This document shows, in pieces, positions 23,965 to 32,797 of a stretch of DNA of 39,122 bases (position 1 is the stretch's first letter; the number at the start of each line of letters is the position of its first letter). This DNA is from Mesorhizobium sp. (GTDB lineage: Bacteria > Pseudomonadota > Alphaproteobacteria > Rhizobiales > Rhizobiaceae). Under the pieces are notes generated by a model that worked only from the letters and a program-made list of their open reading frames with translations, was not told the origin of the DNA and did not search any database. Location of the stretch: positions 1 through 39,122 of the forward strand of contig NZ_JANJTZ010000015.1 of NCBI RefSeq assembly GCF_024710845.1. Reading direction: 5' to 3'. The translations under genes and the position numbers were made by a program.

Positions 23965-26118
23965 CTACTCGGCGGCCTGGAGATGGTCGGCTTCCTCGCC
24001 GGCGAGGGTCTCCGGTTCGTCGGAGGATGTGCCGGTATCGTCGGCGAGGAAGGCCGGCAGTTCGGCGGCATCGCCGTCGAGAGCCGTCTCGTCCGTCACG
24101 TCGTCGGCAACGGCTTCGGCGGCTTCACCAACTGCGTCGTCGACCTCGAGGCGCAGCGGCTCCGGCAGCCAGTTCGACCCTTCAAGAAGGCGCGCAGCCT
24201 CATGTGCCATCAAGTCCTTCTTCATGTGGTCGATCAGCTGCGCGGAGTCCTCGCCCCGTGCTTCGCGCACCGCCTGAACGATCCGGGCCTTGGTGACGCG
24301 GCCGAGGTAGTTGTCTACCGTGGGCGACCAGCCAGCCTCGACCATGTCGAAGCCGAGCGTGGCGGCCAGCTCATCGGCATGAGCAAGCGCGCGTGGCCGC
24401 TTGTTCCAGGGCTCGACGACAGCGTTGAGCGAGAGCGACGCGCAGTGCGCGAACAGCGCCTTGCGGTTCGCGTCGTCGAGGCCGAGCAGGAATCTCCACA
24501 GCTTATCGCTGTCTGGCATATCCCTGTCCCAGGCCTCGTGCCGCTCGGCGATCTCCTTCGCCCAGGGGGTCTCGGCGAGACCCTGGACCTGGCCAAAGCT
24601 GTTGCTCACCATGGTGACCTCGAGGCAGCTGTCCTTGGCGAAGCGGTAGAACACCTGCAGCACAAGCGCGTGGAGAACGGTGACGAAGGCGATGTCGGCA
24701 TCGCCCGCCAACGCGTTGCGCAGCGCCAGCGTCTTCTGCGCGGTGAGATCGAAGACGAGCCGTTCGGGCAGAGGCTTGATGCCTTCATCTTCGGGGGCTT
24801 CAGTCGTGTCGGATGCGCCGTTCATGGCCCGGCCGTTGACGATGACGCCATTGGCGCCGTCATCGTCGGACCGCGACGGGTCGCGATCGCCGTCGTCGGC
24901 GTCTTCGTCATCCTCGTCCGCCTCGACCCGCGGTTCGTCCTCGGGACGGACAAAACCGGCATCGATCTGCAGCTGGCCATTGGCGCCGAGCGTGACAAAC
25001 GCACCGGCGATGGCTTTTTGCGCCGGGTCATAGACCTGGGGGCGATCGCTGAACGCGTCGAGTTCGGCGCCAAGCTGATCGAGCTTGTCCTCGATCTCCT
25101 GGTCGGCATCCTCCATCTCGGAATATTTGGCGTCGAGCGCATCATACTCGGCCTTCACTGCATCGTAGCGGGCGATCTCATCGGCGCTCATCTCCGCCGG
25201 TTCGGCATAGACGCGCCGCATGCCGGAGGTATGGCCATAAGGGAAGCTGATCGCTGCCTCGACCCACTTCCACCCGTCGGCGCGGATCGTCTCGGCATCC
25301 AGCTTCAGTCTGTCGAAGACCAGCTGCTCGAGAAGCGCCGCATCCTGGAACCAGCCCCCGGAATCCTGCTCGAACAGGTCGCGCAGGATGACGCCGCCGG
25401 CGGCCTCGTAGACCTCGGCGCCAACATAGATTGCACGGCGATCGTCGGCACGAACCGTCGTCTCCGTCAGCAGGCGCCTGATGTAGTAGGGCTCCTGCAT
25501 ATGCGGGTTGCCGCAGATGCGCTCCCAGACCTGCTCCTGACGGGCAGGGTCATCGGAGATCGAGAACGCCATGATCTGCTCGAGGCGGATTTCATCCCGT
25601 TCGTAGAGCTCAAGCAGTTTTGGCGAGACCGAGGCGAGCCTCAGGCGCTGCTTGACGATCGCCGGCGACACGAAGAAACGGGCGCCGATCTCCTCGACGT
25701 CAAGGCCTTGCGCTCTCAGCGCCTTGAACGCGCGAAACTGATCGAGCGGATGCAGGTTCTCGCGATGTACGTTCTCGGCAAGCGAGTCCTCTTCGGCGGA
25801 TGTCGCGCTGCTGCGGTTGACGATGCACGGAATCGGCTCGTTCTTCGCCAGACGCTTCTGCTTGATGAGCATGCCGAGCGCGAGATAGCGGCGGCCCCCG
25901 GCGGGCACTTCGAATGTGCCGGTCTCCTCGCCGCTTCCGTCAAGAAGCGGACGGACATTCAGGCTCTGAAGCAGCTTGCGCCTGCCGATATCCTCGGCGA
26001 GCTGCTCGATGGATACGCCGTCCTTCACCCGGCGGACATTCTTCTGCGACAGCATCAGTCTGTCGTAGGGAATGTTCTCCGCGGCGTTCATTGCGATCTT
26101 CTGAATGGCCTTTGCCAT
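23965..26118 (-). CDS. Large ParB-like nuclease/partition protein
   Basis: 717 residues. The N-terminal 190 residues are a ParB/Spo0J core: VPAGGRRYLAL (box I, 71-81), SLAENVHRENLHPLDQF (box II, 112-128), and a helix-turn-helix VEEIGARFFVSPAIVKQRLRL, written here as 141-161. The family uses CTP at these boxes to clamp on DNA. After it come about 500 residues with a coiled part (DAKYSEMEDADQEIEDKLDQ, 290-320), a strongly acidic run near 395-420, and an unknown C-terminus. The usual plasmid ParB is half this size; this long form is typical of maintenance blocks on rhizobial elements. Its matching ParA may be at 8663. Confidence 0.88.
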   Translation of the reverse strand: MAKAIQKIAMNAAENIPYDRLMLSQKNVRRVKDGVSIEQLAEDIGRRKLLQSLNVRPLLDGSGEETGTFEVPAGGRRYLALGMLIKQKRLAKNEPIPCIVNRSSATSAEEDSLAENVHRENLHPLDQFRAFKALRAQGLDVEEIGARFFVSPAIVKQRLRLASVSPKLLELYERDEIRLEQIMAFSISDDPARQEQVWERICGNPHMQEPYYIRRLLTETTVRADDRRAIYVGAEVYEAAGGVILRDLFEQDSGGWFQDAALLEQLVFDRLKLDAETIRADGWKWVEAAISFPYGHTSGMRRVYAEPAEMSADEIARYDAVKAEYDALDAKYSEMEDADQEIEDKLDQLGAELDAFSDRPQVYDPAQKAIAGAFVTLGANGQLQIDAGFVRPEDEPRVEADEDDEDADDGDRDPSRSDDDGANGVIVNGRAMNGASDTTEAPEDEGIKPLPERLVFDLTAQKTLALRNALAGDADIAFVTVLHALVLQVFYRFAKDSCLEVTMVSNSFGQVQGLAETPWAKEIAERHEAWDRDMPDSDKLWRFLLGLDDANRKALFAHCASLSLNAVVEPWNKRPRALAHADELAATLGFDMVEAGWSPTVDNYLGRVTKARIVQAVREARGEDSAQLIDHMKKDLMAHEAARLLEGSNWLPEPLRLEVDDAVGEAAEAVADDVTDETALDGDAAELPAFLADDTGTSSDEPETLAGEEADHLQAAE

Positions 26119-26271
26119 GGTCAGGGTCTCCTTGACGGGCGGCCCGGGGTCTCTCCTCGAACCTCCAAACCCGTCAGGAACCCTCCCCTCTCCTCTGCCT
26201 CTCGCCGCGCCGCGCGCCGCCGGCTGCCAGCCGCGCGACGGAGCTTGACTGTCATCTCAGGTGGCGGTGGA

Positions 26272-27468
26272 TCAGTGGACGAGATCGAGGAGCTTCTTGG
26301 CCTTGCCTTCCATCTCGAGTCGGACATCCTGATGCTGCCTGCCGCGAGCGACCCGTGTGATGCCCTGCACGAAGTCGAAAACCGACGCCGGCGGATGGCC
26401 TTCGTCGGTGAGCACGGCGTCGATGATCTTCGTGGTTTCAGCCTTGGAGAAGCCTCGCTTGCGCAAGAAGTTGGTCCGATCGTCATCGTCGCACGCGACG
26501 ATCCGCTCGCGCGCCGCCTTAATGCCATTGATGAAGGGCATAGGCGAGGATTCGGCAAACTGGATTAGCGCAGGCTCGGCTTCGAGAGCAAAGCGTGACG
26601 CAGCATATTTGGAGTGGCGGATGGTGATTTCCTGGAAATCCTCGACGCCCCATAGATTCCTGTTGCAACATACGGCACGCAGGTAAAAGCTTGCAATTCC
26701 AAGGGTTTTAGAGCCGACCTCGCTGTTCCAGGCGTAGAATCCGCGGAAGTAGAGATCAGGTTCACCATTCGGCAACCGCCCGGCTTCGATCGGATTCAGA
26801 TCATCGACAAGGAATACAAAGATGTCGCGGTCCGAGGCATAAAGCGTGGTCGTGTCCTGCGAGATATCGACGTTTGGGTTGTAGATGTGGGTCGACCAGT
26901 CCAGCACGCCAGGTACCTTCCATCGCGTATCGCCGGTGCCGTTGCCGGCAATCTTCTGCACGGCCTCGACCAGCTGATGATCGAAAATCCTGCCATAGTC
27001 GGGACCGGTCACTGCCCGCAACTCGAGGCGGCCGTTCTCGATTTCGAGCGTCTTTACCTGCTCTGCCCGGTGCGAAGTCAGCCCGTACTGGAGATTGATG
27101 GCGGCGAGCGGGGCCGGGAGCTGGCGCAGATACGCTGCTGGCGCGCCGACCAGGCTGGCAAGCTGGCCAAAACTCCAATGCGTGGGCGCAACCGGTGCCT
27201 CGGCATCGGGCAGCATGAGCATGAGGCGTTCCGCGTCGTCACGGCTGGCTTCGACGCGGATCCGTTCGCTTTCGACAACGCGCGTACGGCTGCGCTGCGA
27301 CCGGGCCCTTACCGAGTTCCGGAGGTCGGTGAGGGACAGATACCGCTCGTCCGCTGGCCGGTTGAACCATTCCGACGACACGCGGCCGACACGCTGGCCG
27401 CGGCTGACATCCACCTTATAGCCCGCACGCGCGTTTCGCGTCGGCGCCTGAATTTCAATCTGTGCCAT
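26272..27468 (-). CDS. DUF932 protein
   Basis: 398 residues fitting DUF932, a family of phage- and plasmid-linked proteins of unknown function. Signature parts: HWSFGQLASLVGAPAAYLRQLP (about 97-118), LRAVTGPDYGRIFDHQLVEA, DRDIFVFLVDD, and RGFYAWNSEVGSKTLGIASF, then CCNRNLWGV. The ATG at 27468 opens divergently from the DUF1173 gene. It follows, in the same direction and 153 bases upstream of, the ParB-like gene, so they may be one operon. Proposed roles in anti-defence or replication for such families are not proven. Confidence 0.88.
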   Translation of the reverse strand: MAQIEIQAPTRNARAGYKVDVSRGQRVGRVSSEWFNRPADERYLSLTDLRNSVRARSQRSRTRVVESERIRVEASRDDAERLMLMLPDAEAPVAPTHWSFGQLASLVGAPAAYLRQLPAPLAAINLQYGLTSHRAEQVKTLEIENGRLELRAVTGPDYGRIFDHQLVEAVQKIAGNGTGDTRWKVPGVLDWSTHIYNPNVDISQDTTTLYASDRDIFVFLVDDLNPIEAGRLPNGEPDLYFRGFYAWNSEVGSKTLGIASFYLRAVCCNRNLWGVEDFQEITIRHSKYAASRFALEAEPALIQFAESSPMPFINGIKAARERIVACDDDDRTNFLRKRGFSKAETTKIIDAVLTDEGHPPASVFDFVQGITRVARGRQHQDVRLEMEGKAKKLLDLVH

Positions 27469-27752
27469 GGGTTTGCTCCGCGACGGACGCCGAGAGCCTC
27501 TCTCTCGGACCTAGCCCGCCACCGCAAGCCCGCCCGCCCTCTTCCTCTGCCGGTGGTCTGCCGGCGATCTGCCGCGCAAGCGAAGCGCCGGCGGTGCGGC
27601 AGGCCCTGCGTCAGGGAGACGCGCAAAAACACATCGCCTGCAGCCAAAGCATCCTGGGCGAACGTGTCCGCCATGCCATCACGGACAAGTCGGATTGCTT
27701 CGATGGCAAAACCATGAATCAATGTGCGGGGGATGCGGCGGCGTCCGGAGCA

Positions 27753-28958
27753 ATGGAGGCGATGCGACGATTCAGACTTGCTGACCAGGTGATCGAGGAA
27801 GCGGCGCCCGATCTTCAGGCTGCGCTTGCGGATGCATATCGCAGAAAGCTGCGGCCGCTTTGCCTGTGCAAGGAGCCAAGCCCGGTGATGTACATCGCGG
27901 AGGTTGGCGATCAATACATCGTCAAGCGGATGCCGCTGTCGGGTGGCGGGCATGATCCTTCCTGTTTCTCTTATGAGCCCCCCGACGAATTGTCCGGCCT
28001 CGGCGTGCTGATGGGCAGCGCGATTCAGGTCGATTCCGAAAGCGGCATGGCGGCACTGAAGCTGGATTTTAGCCTGTCTAAGGTTGGCGCGCGATCTTCG
28101 CCGGCAACTGCCGCTGGAGGTTCGGACAGCGTGGTCGGGAACAACAGGAAACTGTCCCTGCGTGGCTTGCTTCATTATCTCTGGCACGAAGCCGAACTGA
28201 CAGTTTGGACGGCGCGATGGGCTGGCAAGCGCCATTGGTGGAATATCCGGTGGCACCTCGTCGAGGCCTCGCGCCAAATGACGGTCAAGGGCGGACCGCT
28301 CCGAGAGGTCCTATTCGTCCCCGAACCGTTCCGGTCCGTCGACAAATCCGCGATCGAACAGAGGCGCACAGAGGCGCTTGCATCCGCGGTGCCTCCGAAG
28401 AGCGGTCCGAGAAAGCTGATGGTCCTCGTCGGCGAGGTCAAGGAATTCGTACCGGCACGCCGCGGCCACAAATTGATCGTCAAGCACATGCCGGGGTTCG
28501 TGTTCCTGCTGGACGAAAGCCTTCATCGTCGGCTCCAAACCCGTTTTGAGAATGAGGTGGCGCTATGGGGTGCGGATGAAGCGTCCCATTTGATCGCCAT
28601 TGCGACGTTTGGGCTGTCGCCGGCCGGGCTCGCCGTCATTGAAGAAATGGCCCTCATGGTGGTGGCCGAGAATTGGGTGCCCTACGAGTCCGCCTATGAA
28701 AAGAGGCTGGTCGATGCGCTCGCCAGGGTAAAGGAGCGAAGTGTGAAGGCTCTGCGCTACAACCTGCCGCCGGACAAGCCGACCGCGGCTGCGATACTGC
28801 AGCGTCAAGGCGGGCCAATCGGTCTCTATGTCGTTCCGCCTTCAGCAGACCGTTCCTACGTGGACGTCCTTGAGGAGCTCATCGCATCACGACCGGAGGT
28901 CGGCGCCTGGATGTGGCGCGTAGCGGATGGTGAAATGCCGCCATTGCCCTATCATTAA
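27753..28958 (+). CDS. DUF1173 protein, intact copy
   Basis: 401 residues from ATG 27753 (GGAGCA just upstream). ATG 27714 and 27762 are alternatives; alignment with the decayed copy suggests the real start is near MRRFRL. Typical of DUF1173: RPLCLCKEPSPVMYIAEVGD, KRMPLSGGGHDPSC (cysteine and histidine that could bind metal), LSGLGVLMGSAIQ, LSLRGLLHYLWHEAELT, GKRHWWNIRW. Conserved on alphaproteobacterial conjugative elements; function unknown. Divergent from DUF932. A broken second copy lies at 20380. Confidence 0.85.
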   Translation: MEAMRRFRLADQVIEEAAPDLQAALADAYRRKLRPLCLCKEPSPVMYIAEVGDQYIVKRMPLSGGGHDPSCFSYEPPDELSGLGVLMGSAIQVDSESGMAALKLDFSLSKVGARSSPATAAGGSDSVVGNNRKLSLRGLLHYLWHEAELTVWTARWAGKRHWWNIRWHLVEASRQMTVKGGPLREVLFVPEPFRSVDKSAIEQRRTEALASAVPPKSGPRKLMVLVGEVKEFVPARRGHKLIVKHMPGFVFLLDESLHRRLQTRFENEVALWGADEASHLIAIATFGLSPAGLAVIEEMALMVVAENWVPYESAYEKRLVDALARVKERSVKALRYNLPPDKPTAAAILQRQGGPIGLYVVPPSADRSYVDVLEELIASRPEVGAWMWRVADGEMPPLPYH

Positions 28959-29047
28959 AACCTCGCGTTTGGACCGGCGTTTGAACCTGCGGCGGGCCTG
29001 ACTTGTAACGGACAATCGATGAGAGTTTCAGCAGACCGCAGAGTGCC

Positions 29048-29229
29048 TCATGCAGCGGGGACCTGCCCATGCATCTGCCGCCACATGCGACCGTACTCGT
29101 GCCGCACGATCGAGAACATCCAGGCGGAGAACGACGTGACCGTGCGCAAAGCTCCGATGCGGCGATAGACGAGAGAAGTGTTTCCTGAGCCGTGTCTTCG
29201 GTGTTGCTGGTGAGGCAGGTCGTCTCCAT
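29048..29229 (-). pseudogene. ECF sigma factor remnant
   Basis: Region 2 of an ECF sigma factor can be read by joining two frames: TEDTAQETLL, then LVYRRIGALRTVTSFSAWMFSIVRHE, described from 29120-29200, then RMWRQMHG. The break lies near 29180. The N-terminal start of region 2 and all of region 4 are missing, so it cannot direct promoter use. Stretches on both sides (28959-29047 and 29230-29470) hold no gene I can support. Confidence 0.5.
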
Positions 29230-29470
29230 GGGTTACTTCCGTTCGCTTGCTCTGACACTGCTTTGAAACAGCATCATCCTTATCATCTGCCCGATCCTGC
29301 CATTTCGCGCAGATAGTTCGATTTAGGGTCGCTGTTTCATAGAGGTGTCGAACCTGCGAAAACGGTTCAAACGAACTTGCAAAGCCGATCACAGCGTCGT
29401 GAACCCAGTTGGCCCATCGACGGGCTTCGCGCAGCCTCATCGAGAGCATCGTCCGAAGGCTCGGAAAGGA

Positions 29471-30148
29471 TCAAGCCGGCCCGGGCAGTGCGGCAAACAG
29501 GCCGAACCAGATAGACCACAGGCCGAGGGTGATAAGCAGTAGCCCGGCCCAGAACGGCATTTTGGTGGAGAGCCCCGCAATTCGATCGAACAGCTGGCGC
29601 GCCGGCTCGAATACCGCTGCCGCGACAAGTGGCAGAGACAGGGCAAGGCCGAACACGGCAAGTGACACAAAGCCGCCGAGAAGCGTGTTGCCGCTCGCGC
29701 CACCGGCGGCCGCAATGCCGAGCAGAACCAGAAGCAGCGGCGCAGCGCAGGCGGGAATGTTCAGGCCGAAGATGAGGCCGAGCCCGACCGAGACGCGCGT
29801 GCCGTTCAAGCCGGCCAACCTTGGCCCGATCGATCGCATGAGAAAGCCCGCACGACCAAATAGGTAGAGGAAGCCGATGACCACATAGATAGTGCCGAGC
29901 ACAATCCACGCGCCGCGCTGAAAACCCAGAAAGGCCGACCCGACCAGCATCGCCAGCATGCCGAGGGCGCCGATGAAGAGCGCCCTTGTGAACGCGAAAA
30001 GGACTGTCTCCGTGAATTTCCGCGTTCCGGATTTGCCCTCCAGGTATTTGATGAAGATCAGGCTCGATCCAATCGAGCACGGTTCGATAAAGCCAAACAG
30101 ACCGAGCGCAGTCGGCAGGATGAGGAGATTGAACAGACTGAATTCCAT
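29471..30148 (-). CDS. CcdA/DsbD-like membrane thiol transporter in mer cluster
   Basis: 225 residues, six or seven membrane helices. Two buried cysteines are conserved as in CcdA: C24 in IEPCSIGSS and C134 in NIPACAAP. CcdA-type proteins carry electrons from cytosolic thioredoxin across the membrane. It lies after merA in the same direction with a 140-base gap (30149-30288), so it probably serves the mercury operon, for example by keeping MerP or MerT thiols reduced; that is inference. It has no periplasmic thioredoxin domain. Confidence 0.8.
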   Translation of the reverse strand: MEFSLFNLLILPTALGLFGFIEPCSIGSSLIFIKYLEGKSGTRKFTETVLFAFTRALFIGALGMLAMLVGSAFLGFQRGAWIVLGTIYVVIGFLYLFGRAGFLMRSIGPRLAGLNGTRVSVGLGLIFGLNIPACAAPLLLVLLGIAAAGGASGNTLLGGFVSLAVFGLALSLPLVAAAVFEPARQLFDRIAGLSTKMPFWAGLLLITLGLWSIWFGLFAALPGPA

Positions 30149-30288
30149 TGCCGCCGACGCTCCATGACCAGAGACCCGGTCCGTGTGACACCTTCCTTAG
30201 TCCCGCTCTCCGCTCGTGATCGTCGCGTCAGACCCACGCTCACTCCCGGCGCTTGAGAAGACCGGCCGCGGCAATGTGAGCGAACTCC

Positions 30289-31719
30289 TCACCCGGCGCA
30301 GCAGGAGAGCTTTGCAACGTCCTTTTCGAAGCCCTGTGCCGCGAGTTTCAGTCCCTCGACTGTAGTGAGATAGGGGAAGATCGTCTCGCCCAGTTCCTTG
30401 GCCGTCATCCCGAATTTGATCGCCAGCGCCATGGTCTGGATGCTGTCGGCACCTTCGGGTGCGAGAATCTGCGCGCCCAGCAGGCGATCGGTCTTGGCAT
30501 CGGCTACCAGCTTGACAAGGCCGCGGGTGTCTCGTGCCGCGAGCGCGCGTGGAACCATATCGAGGGGAACAATTGACCTCTTGACCCCATAACCGGCGGC
30601 GCGGGCTTGCGCCTCGCTCAATCCCACACCGGCTACTTGCGGATCAGTGAAGACTACCCAGGGCATCGTGGCGTTGTCGTAGCTGAGGCTGTCGCCATTG
30701 AGCGCATTGCGCGCAGCTAGCTTGGCTCCGTATGCCGCCATGTAGACGAACTGATCGCGTCCCGTCACATCGCCGGCGGCATAGACACCGGATCTCGAGG
30801 TACGCATCCGGTCATCGACGACGATACCGCCATTGGGCGCCAGCCTTATGCCGGCCTCCTCCAGGCCAAGATCCGCCGTGTTGGGCGTGCGTCCAGTGGT
30901 TACCAGGACCTGCTCGGCGATGAGCGTTTCGGCGCGGCCGCCCACATCAATGGTCAGCACAATTTCGTCGTCCCGGCTTTCGATCCTGGAATAGGTCAGA
31001 CCGGTGCGAACCATGATGCCCTCGTCGCCCAGATAGCCAGTGAGGGCTTGGGCGATTTCCGGTTCCGCCTCGGACAGCAGACGCGAGCGTGTGACAATGG
31101 TGACAGCTGCCCCGGCACGCGCGAACATCTGGGCTAATTCGCAACCGATATAGCCGCCACCGATGACGAGAAGAGACCGCGGCTGCGATTCAAGTTCCAG
31201 CGCAGTGGTGCTGGTGAGATAAGGAATGCTCTCGATGCCGGGGATGCTAGGGATAGCCGGTGATGCGCCGGTTACGATGATGATCTTGCCGGCAGCGACT
31301 GGGCTGTCGTTCACGATCACGCCGGCGCCATTCAGCCGCGCCGCGCCATCCAAATAGGTAATGCCGTCATATTCGGGCAGCAGATCGACATATTTCTTCT
31401 GCCGGAGCGTTCCAACGAGATCGTTCTTGGCCGCGATCAGAGCTCGCCAGTCAGTGACATGAGCCTCACCGGCGAGGCCGGGGAACCGACTTGCCGCGCG
31501 TGCGCCATGCAGAGCCTCAGTGGCGCGGATCATGGTCTTTGAGGGCACACAACCGACATTGACGCAGGTGCCGCCGATGAGACCATGTCCGATGAGAGCT
31601 ACATTCGCGCCTTGCTCGGCAGCCGTGATCGCAGCGGAGAAGCCCGCCGAACCCGCGCCGATGACGGCGAGATCATAGCCACCCTTCCGGCTTCCGCCCG
31701 TGCTGCAGCAATCGGCCAT
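30289..31719 (-). CDS. merA: Mercuric reductase MerA
   Basis: FAD/NADPH enzyme that reduces Hg(II) to volatile Hg(0) in the cytosol. 476 residues: FAD-binding AVIGAGSAGFSAA (19-31), redox pair GTCVNVGCVPSK (C52, C57), NADPH site VIGGGYIGCELAQ, FAD site YAAGDVTGRDQ, and the C-terminal CC (C473-C474) that hands Hg to the active site. The N-terminal metal-binding domain of longer MerAs is absent; only DCC remains. Start at ATG 31719, one base after the merF stop, with GGAAGAG upstream; ATG 31734 is possible. Confidence 0.96.
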   Translation of the reverse strand: MADCCSTGGSRKGGYDLAVIGAGSAGFSAAITAAEQGANVALIGHGLIGGTCVNVGCVPSKTMIRATEALHGARAASRFPGLAGEAHVTDWRALIAAKNDLVGTLRQKKYVDLLPEYDGITYLDGAARLNGAGVIVNDSPVAAGKIIIVTGASPAIPSIPGIESIPYLTSTTALELESQPRSLLVIGGGYIGCELAQMFARAGAAVTIVTRSRLLSEAEPEIAQALTGYLGDEGIMVRTGLTYSRIESRDDEIVLTIDVGGRAETLIAEQVLVTTGRTPNTADLGLEEAGIRLAPNGGIVVDDRMRTSRSGVYAAGDVTGRDQFVYMAAYGAKLAARNALNGDSLSYDNATMPWVVFTDPQVAGVGLSEAQARAAGYGVKRSIVPLDMVPRALAARDTRGLVKLVADAKTDRLLGAQILAPEGADSIQTMALAIKFGMTAKELGETIFPYLTTVEGLKLAAQGFEKDVAKLSCCAG

Positions 31720-31720
31720 G

Positions 31721-31969
31721 TCAGGCTCTTCCATCGTTTGATCGCGTTTCGGCGGAGCAGCACACTACCGCTCGCTGCCGCCGCCAGAGTCCGCAGGCAG
31801 TGATCGCGAGAAAGAGGGCGAGCGCTGGAATGAGCGCATACTCGACCCAGCCGAGCCGGGCCGACAGGCCAAGAGCGTCGAGCGCTAAAATTAGGATCGG
31901 TATTGCGCAGCAGATCGCCCCGATGACCGATCCGATGATGCCGGTCTTGAGGATCGTCGTGTCCTTCAT
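31721..31969 (-). CDS. merF: Mercury transport protein MerF
   Basis: 82 residues, two membrane helices (about 10-32 and 42-62). Two vicinal cysteine pairs in the expected spots: C20-C21 (AICCAIP) and C70-C71 (VVCCSAE). MerF takes Hg(II) across the inner membrane to MerA. Ends one base before the merA start, so translation is coupled. A second importer, MerT, lies upstream. Confidence 0.92.
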   Translation of the reverse strand: MKDTTILKTGIIGSVIGAICCAIPILILALDALGLSARLGWVEYALIPALALFLAITACGLWRRQRAVVCCSAETRSNDGRA

Positions 31970-31979
31970 CTTCCCGGGC

Positions 31980-32312
31980 CTAGTCTCGCGCTGTTGCCGG
32001 ATAGCCGGCGTTCGTCGAGGCCGCCGCGATCGCTTCCGGCGCCGCGACCGTGGGATCAAAGATGACAGTCGCTGTCTTGGCGTCGAAGTCGATCTCGACT
32101 GATTGCACGCCGTCGACGCGTTCCATCGCAGACTTCACCGTGACCGGGCAAAGGGCACAGGTCATGTTTTCGATGGCGAACGTCGTGGTCCGGACCGCCG
32201 CAGCCTGGGTGGCGGCCGACTGCGCGGCAAGAGAGGAGACGGCGATGGTGGACAAGATGCTGGCAGCGCCCAGAGCAAACGCACTCGCGCCGATGATGAT
32301 GGATCGTTTCAT
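31980..32312 (-). CDS. merP: Periplasmic mercury-binding protein MerP
   Basis: 110 residues. A signal peptide (about 1-30, MKRSIIIGASAF, cut near SLAAQ) leads to a heavy-metal-associated domain with MTCALC (C52, C55), the usual GMTCxxC site with an asparagine for glycine. It takes Hg(II) in the periplasm and passes it to MerT or MerF. It lies 11 bases after merT and 10 bases before merF. Confidence 0.93.
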   Translation of the reverse strand: MKRSIIIGASAFALGAASILSTIAVSSLAAQSAATQAAAVRTTTFAIENMTCALCPVTVKSAMERVDGVQSVEIDFDAKTATVIFDPTVAAPEAIAAASTNAGYPATARD

Positions 32313-32323
32313 GTCGACTTCTC

Positions 32324-32722
32324 CTAATAGAACAGTGGCGCCCACCAGTTGATCGTCAGCGCTAGGATGACCAGCAGGGTTGCCAGCCAGAGTGCTGTCT
32401 TGGTGATGCGGGAGGATTCCGGCTTCGCGCAATAGGTGCCTTCCACACAGGCCGGCCTCGCCTTGAAATAGACCTGCCGGAAACCAAGCCCGATGAAAAC
32501 CAGCGCTACCGCTGCGAAGTAGGGCTTGTAGGGTTCGAGCGCCGTGAGGTTGCTGATCCAGGCACCGGATATGCCGAGCGTCAAAAGCACGAGCGGCGCG
32601 ATGCAGCAGGTCGAGGCGAGGATCGCCCCGATTACACCGCCGGCCGCGAATAGGGTCTTCTTACGATCACCCGATAGAGCCGGCGCGTTCGGAGGCGCTG
32701 TTTCAATGTCGATATTGCTCAT
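32324..32722 (-). CDS. merT: Mercury transport protein MerT
   Basis: 132 residues, three membrane helices (about 24-50, 68-84, 108-128). Cysteine pair C39-C40 (ASTCCIAP) in the first helix; second pair C92 and C98 (ACVEGTYC) in the cytosolic loop. Typical MerT length and layout. First gene of the operon, controlled from the MerR operator just upstream. Starts MSNIDIE at 32722. Confidence 0.94.
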   Translation of the reverse strand: MSNIDIETAPPNAPALSGDRKKTLFAAGGVIGAILASTCCIAPLVLLTLGISGAWISNLTALEPYKPYFAAVALVFIGLGFRQVYFKARPACVEGTYCAKPESSRITKTALWLATLLVILALTINWWAPLFY

Positions 32723-32752
32723 TTGGTGGACCCTCGAGTTTCGATCCAGAGC

Positions 32753-32783
32753 AGGCTACAGTCTGTAGCAGCTACAGGCTCAA
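32753..32783 (-). promoter_or_regulatory. MerR-controlled mer promoter/operator
   Basis: On the minus strand: -35 TTGAGC (32783-32778), a spacer of 19 bases, -10 TAGCCT (32758-32753). The spacer holds the perfect dyad CTGTAGC-T-GCTACAG (32763-32777). A 19-base spacer is the hallmark of promoters that MerR-family proteins open by DNA twisting. It serves merTPFA, and overlaps the merR promoter zone. Confidence 0.85.
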
Positions 32784-32797
32784 GAGGTTTCGAACCA

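Noticed and set aside
23983..26568. 861-codon open frame opposite the ParB-like gene and part of DUF932
   Set aside because: Spans two genes and a gap on the other strand, no domain, valine/leucine/arginine-rich as expected of a high-GC shadow.
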